Assembly: GCA_023402915.1 (NCBI GenBank)
Contig: JAEYFO010000202.1
Location: 1-9,585, forward strand
Reading direction: 5' to 3'
Length of the DNA stretch: 9,585 nt
Origin: Bacillota bacterium
Lineage (GTDB): Bacteria > Bacillota > Clostridia > Christensenellales > CALWSW01
In this document: positions 5,221-9,585 of the stretch, piece after piece
Layout: each line of letters starts with the position of its first letter
Position numbering within the stretch: position 1 is the stretch's first letter
The notes under the pieces: generated by a model
Database searches by the model: none
What the model saw: the letters and a program-made list of their open reading frames with translations, nothing else
What the model was told of the DNA's origin: nothing
Translations under genes and position numbers: made by a program

Positions 5221-5860
5221 AGCGGCGGTAATACTTCGCCAGCGCGCTGAGCTGCTCTTTTAGCTGATCGTCCGTCAGCGGGACGGGCGTGCCGACGCAG
5301 CGGGCGCGCCAATAGACCTCGCAGCCGAACTCGATCTCCTCGGCGGTGATATAGGCCTGCGCGATGTCGGTCCCGGCGGCCAGCAGGCCGTGGTTGCCCA
5401 TCAAAACGGCGTAGCGGTCCTCCATTTTTTCAAAGATCGCGTCGGCCAGCTCCTCGCTGGTATAGTTGTAAAAATCGCAGCAGCGCACCACGCCCCCGGC
5501 GCGCGCCGTGGTGAAGCAGGCGGCGGGCAGCTCCCAGCGCAGGGCGGAAAGGGTCGTGGCGAACGTGGAATGGGGATGGACGAGCGCGTCGATGTCCGCG
5601 CGGCCGGCAAAGAGCTTTCGGATGACCGGCCATTCGGTGGAGGGCTTTCCCGTGCCCTCGGCGATGTTGCCGTCAAGATCGACCAGCACCACGTCCTCGG
5701 CGCGCATGGTTTCGTAGGGCGTCCCGCTGGGCGTGACGGCGGCCAGCCCCAGCGTCCGGTCAAAGGCCGCAAGATAGCCGCCGGTGTTGCGGGTCAGACC
5801 GCTTTTGAGCATTTTTCGGCCGTAATCGGCGATTTGTTCGCGCACAGACTGCATCAACAT
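5219..5860 (-). CDS. Class II aldolase/adducin family, L-fuculose-phosphate aldolase-like
   Basis: Read from the ATG at 5860 the protein has 213 residues, like E. coli FucA (215). The frame stays open for 56 more codons upstream, but those lack family similarity, while AGCGAGG lies 10 nt before 5860. The family splits a sugar phosphate into dihydroxyacetone phosphate and an aldehyde using Zn2+. Zinc ligands are His95 and His97 (HPHSTFATT) and His157 (GNHGLL), and the catalytic acid is Glu76 in KPSTEW, all in register with FucA His92, His94, His155 and Glu73. PSG at 44-46 fits the phosphate site. The family TGGN loop is TGGY here: Tyr29 replaces the phosphate-binding Asn. Substrate is therefore uncertain, and related epimerases or dehydratases are alternatives. 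No sugar kinase or isomerase gene is nearby. Confidence 0.87.
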   Translation of the reverse strand: MLMQSVREQIADYGRKMLKSGLTRNTGGYLAAFDRTLGLAAVTPSGTPYETMRAEDVVLVDLDGNIAEGTGKPSTEWPVIRKLFAGRADIDALVHPHSTFATTLSALRWELPAACFTTARAGGVVRCCDFYNYTSEELADAIFEKMEDRYAVLMGNHGLLAAGTDIAQAYITAEEIEFGCEVYWRARCVGTPVPLTDDQLKEQLSALAKYYRR

Positions 5861-5996
5861 AGGAGAAAGACCTCGCTTCGCTGTAAATTTTTGGGCATAT
5901 TGAAAGTTGGAAGTTCTGAAATTTTGAATTCTTAAAAAACAGGAAGATGCCGATCGGGAAAGGCGGCGCTTCTGTCCGCGCCGCGAGCCTGCCTTT
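5861..5996 (-). other. Leader region of the aldolase gene
   Basis: No gene is seen. A 7-bp inverted repeat GCGGCGC (5963-5969) / GCGCCGC (5978-5984) with an 8-nt loop would form just after the predicted start site. The part nearest the start codon (5880-5945) is AT-rich. Confidence 0.35.
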
Positions 5997-6025
5997 ATCA
6001 TGCCAGAAAATTTGGGGGATTGCAA
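5997..6025 (-). promoter_or_regulatory. Candidate promoter of the aldolase gene
   Basis: The minus strand reads TTGCAA (6025-6020), a 17-nt spacer ending in TGG, then CATGAT (6002-5997). Each hexamer matches consensus at 4 of 6 positions and TGn precedes the -10. Confidence 0.45.
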
Positions 6026-6065
6026 CAAGCGGCGCGATCTGCTGCCTTTTCAAAAACCATTGCGC

Positions 6066-6096
6066 AAAAAAGCGGTCTCCCGCTTTGGGAGACCGC
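6066..6096 (-). terminator. Terminator of the lipoprotein gene
   Basis: Perfect 10-bp arms GCGGTCTCCC (6072-6081) and GGGAGACCGC (6087-6096) with a 5-nt loop are followed on the minus strand by TTTTTT (6071-6066). T-runs on the plus-strand side (6099-6103) could make it work in both directions. Confidence 0.93.
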
Positions 6097-6137
6097 CGTT
6101 TTTGTCTGTTTTTTCGGCCGATCCGGGCAAAAACGCC

Positions 6138-6872
6138 TTACGGATGGAACCGGCGATGGATGGACAGCACCTTGCCGTCCTTGACCTCCATGGTCGTGTT
6201 GTAGCAGTTGAAAGAGTCGTCCTCTTCCGGCAGGCTCAGCAGGTCGCCGGAAAGCAGGGTCTTGCCGGGATTTTCCAGGTCGGAATCGTCCGTGAGCACG
6301 AATTCGTCGCCGTTGACGGGCAGCGTCACCGTGCCGAGAACGCGATAGACGCAGTCGTCGTTATAGTCGAGCAGGCGGTAGGTGCCGCCGTCGTTGGAAA
6401 CGAGGGTGAAGCCGCCCTCTTCCTCAAAGCCGCCGTTGATGGCGACGCCGCCATAGCTTTCCCCGATGGTGTTGACGGTGTGCTTCACGCCGCCCGCAAC
6501 GAACGTGTCGCCCACAGCCAGCTGAGAAACTTCCACCGCGTCGTACACCTCGTAGTCGTAGATCGTCACGTCGAGCACCAGCCGGCCGTCGCCGTCCAGA
6601 TAGGCGGACGTGGAGTCAAACGCCGCGGGGTAGCTGCCGTCGGTGAGGTTGGAAACATCCACAGAACCCGCCATGGGAGCGATGGTTTTCGAGGCGCTCT
6701 CAACGGGCGCGGCCGTTACGGGCTGAAAGCTCCCTTCGGGCGCGGCGCTTTCGGTAGGCGCGGGACTTTCGGCTGTAACAACGTCCTCCGCCGGCTGCTG
6801 AGCGGGCTTGGCGCCGCAGGCGCAAAGAGCGGTCAGGCACAGAGCCAGCGCAAGGGTAAGACCTTTTTTCAT
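6138..6872 (-). CDS. Lipoprotein of unknown function
   Basis: A 244-residue secreted lipoprotein. The start MKKGLTLALALCLTALCACG is a type II signal peptide: Lys-Lys, a hydrophobic stretch, and a lipobox best read as LCAC with Cys19 as the lipidated residue. Residues 20-66 form an Ala/Pro/Ser/Thr/Glu-rich linker typical of surface-tethered proteins. Residues 67-244 look beta-rich and acidic (YLDGDGRLVLDVTIYDYEVY, GGVAINGGFEEEGG) with two cysteines (174 and 223) that might form a disulfide. I recognise no domain. The frame extends upstream of 6872, but that ATG has AAAGGAG 8 nt before it and begins the signal peptide. The gene stands alone, with its own terminator and a possibly activator-dependent promoter upstream. 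Confidence 0.88.
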   Translation of the reverse strand: MKKGLTLALALCLTALCACGAKPAQQPAEDVVTAESPAPTESAAPEGSFQPVTAAPVESASKTIAPMAGSVDVSNLTDGSYPAAFDSTSAYLDGDGRLVLDVTIYDYEVYDAVEVSQLAVGDTFVAGGVKHTVNTIGESYGGVAINGGFEEEGGFTLVSNDGGTYRLLDYNDDCVYRVLGTVTLPVNGDEFVLTDDSDLENPGKTLLSGDLLSLPEEDDSFNCYNTTMEVKDGKVLSIHRRFHP

Positions 6873-6969
6873 AAAAAACACTCCTTTTCGGCGCGGGAAA
6901 ACGGAAAAATCCTTCCGTCTGCGCGCAGTATCTGCCGCCGCAACGACCTGCGTTCCGAACGGCGCATTC

Positions 6970-6998
6970 ATCATATCACAGCGCGGGAGGGCGGAAAC
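6970..6998 (-). promoter_or_regulatory. Candidate promoter of the lipoprotein gene
   Basis: TATGAT (6975-6970 on the minus strand) is a good -10 about 100 nt before the start codon. The -35 position 17 nt upstream reads GTTTCC, a poor match, which suits a promoter that needs an activator bound at the repeats just upstream. Confidence 0.45.
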
Positions 6999-7040
6999 TG
7001 AACTTTTTATGAACTTTGCCAAGGCCGATTGTGAACTTTT
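6999..7040 (-). promoter_or_regulatory. Three phased TGAACTTT repeats, possible response-regulator site
   Basis: TGAACTTT begins at 6999, 7010 and 7032 in the same orientation, with starts 11 and 22 bp apart, that is one and two helical turns. Minus-strand units read AAAGTTCA. The array abuts the weak -35 of the lipoprotein promoter. Direct repeats with an 11-bp period are characteristic of OmpR/PhoB-type regulators; the identity of the regulator is unknown. Confidence 0.5.
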
Positions 7041-7297
7041 TGTGACCAGAAGGGCGTTTTTGAAAGGGCTTTTCCGACAAATGGTGCGCCTGCTTCCGAA
7101 AGCTGCGCACACAGGCAGAAGCAAAGAGGAGCGACCCGCGTCTGCTGTGAATAGCCGGGAAAAAAAACGAAGAGGGGCGCCGCTTCCGATAGAGCGCCGG
7201 ACACAAACACAACAGAGGATTGCGGGATTTGCTCTGCGTTCCGATGCTGGCTGCGCGCCGCTTCGAGACGGGCGCATCGGATTACGAAAGAGGGAAA
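7041..7297. other. Non-coding spacer upstream of the lipoprotein promoter
   Basis: No gene is supported. An imperfect inverted repeat CCGATGC (7240-7246) / GCATCGG (7274-7280) with inner complementary GC stretches is present. It does not fit a tRNA fold. Confidence 0.4.
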
Positions 7298-7324
7298 GAA
7301 AGCCGGACTGGCTGCCCGGCTTTC
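7298..7324 (-). terminator. Terminator of the 172-residue hypothetical gene
   Basis: Arms GAAAGCCGG (7298-7306) and CCGGCTTTC (7316-7324) pair perfectly over 9 bp with a 9-nt loop, 10 nt after the stop codon. The following minus-strand sequence TTTCCCTCTTTC is only moderately T-rich. Confidence 0.7.
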
Positions 7325-7334
7325 CTATCCAAAA

Positions 7335-7853
7335 TTATTGTAACAGCGAGGGAGAATCTTTTTCACCGCCGAAAATCGTCCGGTGCGCCATGCCGGTGGG
7401 ATCGAGAACGATCTCCCACAGAGCGGCGTCTGTAGCATAAAGGTAAGAGGTGAATTCTTCGTCGTCCACAACGCCGCAGTAGACGGGGTTCTCTCTGCTC
7501 GTCGGCCAGTAGTAGCACCGGCCGGACGTAAGACTCAAGCCCGGATCAAACGACGGCCCGACGTATCGCACAACGGACCAGTCCTCTTTGCGGTTCATCC
7601 GCTGCATTTCCGCGCGCAGTTCCCGGAGCTTTTCTGCCAGTTCGGGCTGCGCGGCATGGGCGGCGATGATCGCATCGAGAGCGGAGAAGTATTCTTCGTA
7701 GCTATGAAAGCCGTAGGGGAAAATTTCCTCGCCCGGGTCGAGAAGCTCGGAGACGTCGCGCAGAAAATCGGGATAGTCGAACACCTCGCCGCCGTGTTCG
7801 CGGCAGAAGGGCAAAAGATCGTAGGCTTCGTGTTCTTTGGGAAGATAGGGCAT
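7335..7853 (-). CDS. Conserved-looking hypothetical protein, 172 residues
   Basis: I do not recognise this family. The protein is acidic, soluble and rich in aromatic residues, with no signal peptide or membrane segment. It starts MPYLPKEHEAYDLLPFCREH, has a helical charged stretch at about 72-90 (LAEKLRELRAEMQRMNRKED), and a Tyr/Trp-rich C-half (CYYWPTSRENPVY at 113-125, DDEEFTSYLYATDAALWEIV at 130-149, DPTGMAHRTI at 151-160). The pattern of conserved-looking aromatics suggests a folded domain rather than chance coding. The start ATG at 7853 has AAGGCGG upstream at a somewhat long spacing. It lies 124 nt after another unrecognised gene on the same strand and ends at a hairpin terminator. The leader contains a 7-bp inverted repeat CCGCAGC (7889-7895) / GCTGCGG (7910-7916). 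Confidence 0.85.
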   Translation of the reverse strand: MPYLPKEHEAYDLLPFCREHGGEVFDYPDFLRDVSELLDPGEEIFPYGFHSYEEYFSALDAIIAAHAAQPELAEKLRELRAEMQRMNRKEDWSVVRYVGPSFDPGLSLTSGRCYYWPTSRENPVYCGVVDDEEFTSYLYATDAALWEIVLDPTGMAHRTIFGGEKDSPSLLQ

Positions 7854-7977
7854 GAAGGGGTCACCGCCTTTTTACTATGGAAGTATCCGCAGCGCTGTCC
7901 GTTTTGTGCTGCGGCGGTATGGCTCGAGAAAAATCCAAACGCCGAGGAAACGGTGTTCAAAATGCTTTTTTTGAAAG

Positions 7978-8349
7978 TCAGTCCCTGATCCACCAGCCGT
8001 TGTAGTTGGAATATCCCTGCCGCTTCATAAAGGGGATCAGCACAGAAATATAACCCTTTTTGGGAATGCGGACGCCTTCTTTGGTTAAAATGGCAAAAAT
8101 CCGCTGCTCGTACTCGCTTTCCAGCGCATACCATGCGTCGGAGATGGCGCGGGCTCTTTCGTATTCCGGCGTGCCTTCTTCGTAGTCGCAAGACATCACA
8201 TAGGAGGGAAAGCATTGGCTGTGTACGACGGCATAAGCGTCGGCAAGATCCTGTTCTTCGTTTTTTCCGGCAAAGAAGTCCAGAAATTCCTGAATCGAAA
8301 GGGGCGGAGTGGAAAGTGCGATCGCGATGAGGGGTTTCTTCTGCTTCAT
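7978..8349 (-). CDS. Hypothetical protein, 123 residues
   Basis: I do not recognise this protein. From the ATG at 8349 it begins MKQKKPLIAIALSTPPLSIQ; the open frame continues 61 codons upstream, but that part translates into the spacer and the preceding terminator, so the shorter form is preferred. The ribosome site is weak (GCAGG about 8 nt upstream). The protein is acidic in the middle (GKNEEQDLADAY, DYEEGTPEYERA), has a predicted helical core (SDAWYALESEYEQRIFAILT at 70-89), and ends GYSNYNGWWIRD. No membrane segment or signal peptide is convincing. A poor promoter-like pair TTGCAG-17-TATCCT (8468-8440) lies upstream. It might be co-transcribed with the 172-residue hypothetical gene 124 nt downstream, as no terminator separates them; a shared role is only a guess. 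Confidence 0.78.
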   Translation of the reverse strand: MKQKKPLIAIALSTPPLSIQEFLDFFAGKNEEQDLADAYAVVHSQCFPSYVMSCDYEEGTPEYERARAISDAWYALESEYEQRIFAILTKEGVRIPKKGYISVLIPFMKRQGYSNYNGWWIRD

Positions 8350-8480
8350 GAATTTGCCTGCGCCCAAAACGATTCTGAATTTTCCCGAACAGTGGGAGAG
8401 AACCCAATCGAGAGGAAAGCGGGGCGCAGGGATAATAATAGGATACTCCCCTTTCTGCGCTCCTGCAACCCCCGCCAAAG

Positions 8481-8515
8481 AAACAGCCCTGCCGGGCGAA
8501 CCGGCAGAGCTGTTT
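8481..8515 (-). terminator. Terminator of the GNAT gene
   Basis: Arms AAACAGC (8481-8487) with GCTGTTT (8509-8515) and TGCCGG (8490-8495) with CCGGCA (8501-8506), separated by a 2x2 internal loop, form a long hairpin 4 nt after the stop codon. The minus strand continues into TTTCTTT. Confidence 0.85.
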
Positions 8516-8519
8516 GCCG

Positions 8520-9398
8520 TCACCCTTTCCAAACCAGCTTGTATTCCAGAACGTGGCTGAGCAGTTTGCGCGGCTCCACGCCGAATTTCTGCGCAAGGGC
8601 AAGGGTATGATCGTTGATGAAATGGAAATTCTTCTGCTCGACCCGCTCCAGCAGTTCAGGATCGAGGGGAAGCGGCACAGAGAGCCCGTTGGGCACAGCG
8701 CCCAGCTTTTCAAAAAGACGCTGACTGGCGACGTTGTTCGGATCGATCCGCACGCGGAATTCCGTGATGCCGAGCCGCAGCTTGATCTCGTCGAGCATTG
8801 CGCGCAGGGCGGCGGCACCAATCCCCTGACGGGTCTTTTGCGGCAGCAGCTCGATGGAGAGTTCCCAAGGCAGCTGGGTAGTGTCGTTGATTTCGCAATA
8901 ACCGAGGTATTCCCCGTTTTGTTCGATGGTAAAGGGCAGAACGACGTCTCTTGTGTGAACCTCCCAAAGCTTGTTGAGAGAAGATTCGTCGGTTGCCCGA
9001 GAGGAGAGGGAAGAATAGCAGCGCTTCAATTTGAAGAAATTTTCCTTGTCCGCGGGGAGACGCTTTCGCAGAGTAAGCCTGTTTGCGGCGATGATCTCGC
9101 CGGATCTCCAGAAGTCCTCCGGCGCAGGCGGCAGCGTGCCAGCCGCAGGCGCGGCGGATCCGCCGCAAGATATGTGGGAGGTCATGCTTTTCAAAACGGA
9201 GAGGTTTTTTTCCAACTGGGCTGAAATATCCTCCGGTGTTGCATCCGCGGGAAGGTTCCTCACTTCTTGCAGGAGGAAATTAGAGAATTCCTGAATACAG
9301 CTGTCCGTGACAGAGGGGGCAGCGCCGCTATCGGGACGCTGCTTTCGCCGCTGCGTGAAAAAGGCGGCGCCCGGAAGAATTTTTGGACGGCTTTTCAT
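8520..9398 (-). CDS. GNAT family N-acetyltransferase with N-terminal extension
   Basis: The 292-residue protein carries a GCN5-related acetyltransferase domain at about 104-250, which moves an acetyl group from acetyl-CoA to an amine. The acetyl-CoA pyrophosphate loop is RQGIG at 190-194, preceded by beta strands with YLGYCEI (164-170) and WELSIELLP (178-186), and followed by the usual NNVASQRLFEKLGA (221-234). The acceptor is unknown. Residues 1-103 are an added region without recognised domain: a basic start, a helical stretch around 33-70, and an Ala/Gly/Pro-rich linker at 79-93. Residues after 250 form a further helical tail. The start ATG at 9398 has AGCGAGG 10 nt upstream, the same arrangement as the aldolase gene. 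A promoter candidate lies at 9425-9453 and a terminator directly follows the gene. Confidence 0.9.
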   Translation of the reverse strand: MKSRPKILPGAAFFTQRRKQRPDSGAAPSVTDSCIQEFSNFLLQEVRNLPADATPEDISAQLEKNLSVLKSMTSHISCGGSAAPAAGTLPPAPEDFWRSGEIIAANRLTLRKRLPADKENFFKLKRCYSSLSSRATDESSLNKLWEVHTRDVVLPFTIEQNGEYLGYCEINDTTQLPWELSIELLPQKTRQGIGAAALRAMLDEIKLRLGITEFRVRIDPNNVASQRLFEKLGAVPNGLSVPLPLDPELLERVEQKNFHFINDHTLALAQKFGVEPRKLLSHVLEYKLVWKG

Positions 9399-9424
9399 GG
9401 CGTGAAATCCTCGCTTTCTGTTCT

Positions 9425-9453
9425 TGTATTTTGGTGGTGGCGCCCTCAGTCAA
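9425..9453 (-). promoter_or_regulatory. Candidate promoter of the GNAT gene
   Basis: The minus strand reads TTGACT (9453-9448), a good -35, a 17-nt spacer, then AATACA (9430-9425), a weak -10. It is 26 nt from the start codon, giving a short leader. Confidence 0.4.
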
Positions 9454-9489
9454 TAAGGGCACAGCGGTTTCCGCCTGCGCCTTGTCGCG

Positions 9490-9585
9490 TCCCGCTGTGT
9501 GCCCCGAAGGGGAACCTGTCCCCCGTGGTGCGTCCTGCCGTGTGTCTTGCCGTGTGCTCCGCAGGGGTGCCGTGTGCTCCGCAGG
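9490..9585. repeat. Degenerate tandem repeats at the window edge
   Basis: TGCCGTGTGCTCCGCAGGGG occurs as 20-bp tandem units at 9548-9567 and from 9568 to the window end at 9585 (18 bp, cut off). Decayed relatives precede them (CGCTGTGTGCCCCGAAGGGG near 9492-9511, TGCCGTGTGTCT near 9537-9548). The array probably continues beyond the window. Confidence 0.75.

Noticed and set aside
5861..6028. Upstream 56-codon extension of the aldolase
   Set aside because: The added residues have no aldolase similarity, cover the predicted leader hairpin, and the ATG at 5860 has a ribosome site and gives the normal family length.
6000..7001. A 333-codon plus-strand frame opposite the lipoprotein
   Set aside because: It passes through a perfect terminator hairpin and lies antisense to a gene with a clear signal peptide and ribosome site.
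7226..7290. Possible tRNA suggested by CTTCGAGAC and flanking complementary arms
   Set aside because: The arms do not fit tRNA spacing, there is no 7-bp acceptor stem or anticodon loop in register, and no CCA context.
7595..8821. A 408-codon minus-strand frame spanning the two hypothetical genes and the GNAT end
   Set aside because: It crosses the GNAT terminator and three better-supported coding frames, and is a Ser/Arg/Cys-rich out-of-frame translation.
9490..9585. CRISPR array
   Set aside because: The 20-bp units are directly adjacent without unique spacers, and no cas genes are present.

Overview
The window looks like chromosomal DNA of a fairly GC-rich Clostridia-type Firmicute, most likely a gut member of the Oscillospiraceae/Ruminococcaceae group. 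The pointers are strong AGGAGG-type ribosome binding sites, extended -10 promoters, a CIRCE operator in front of an Hsp20 gene, Firmicute-type protein families, and many AT-rich palindromic intergenic elements between GC-rich genes. The taxonomic placement is inference. All nine genes I support lie on the minus strand, so transcription runs from the right end of the window to the left. The longer plus-strand reading frames are shadows.

Right part (9585 to 6060): degenerate 20-bp tandem repeats at the window edge, a GNAT acetyltransferase with an unusual N-terminal extension (9398-8520), two unrecognised small acidic proteins (8349-7978 and 7853-7335), and a lipoprotein of unknown function (6872-6138). 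The lipoprotein has a weak -35 promoter preceded by three TGAACTTT repeats spaced by helical turns. The GNAT gene, the 7335-7853 gene and the lipoprotein gene each end at a clear hairpin terminator.

Centre (6030 to 4320): a class II (fuculose-phosphate type) aldolase with an altered phosphate-loop residue, a diverged tandem duplication of about 50 bp, and an hsp20 gene. The hsp20 gene has a near-consensus sigma-A promoter overlapped by a CIRCE operator, a third operator half-site, a structured leader of about 170 nt, and a good terminator.

Left part (4320 to 1): a 14-bp tandem repeat, a promoter followed after about 60 nt by an intrinsic terminator (an attenuator for the downstream MATE efflux gene, or a small RNA), the MATE transporter gene whose C-terminus runs through repeat DNA, then cysK (cysteine synthase family) and proX (aminoacyl-tRNA-Pro editing deacylase). 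The cysK-proX pair is flanked by inverted copies of a palindromic repeat of about 150 bp, and a shortened relative of that repeat sits at the left edge.

The genes do not form one pathway; this reads as a housekeeping/accessory mosaic. cysK and proX may be co-transcribed (96-nt gap, no clear terminator). The most interesting content is regulatory and intergenic: the modular repeat family, the possible MATE attenuator, the hsp20 control region and the phased repeats in front of the lipoprotein.
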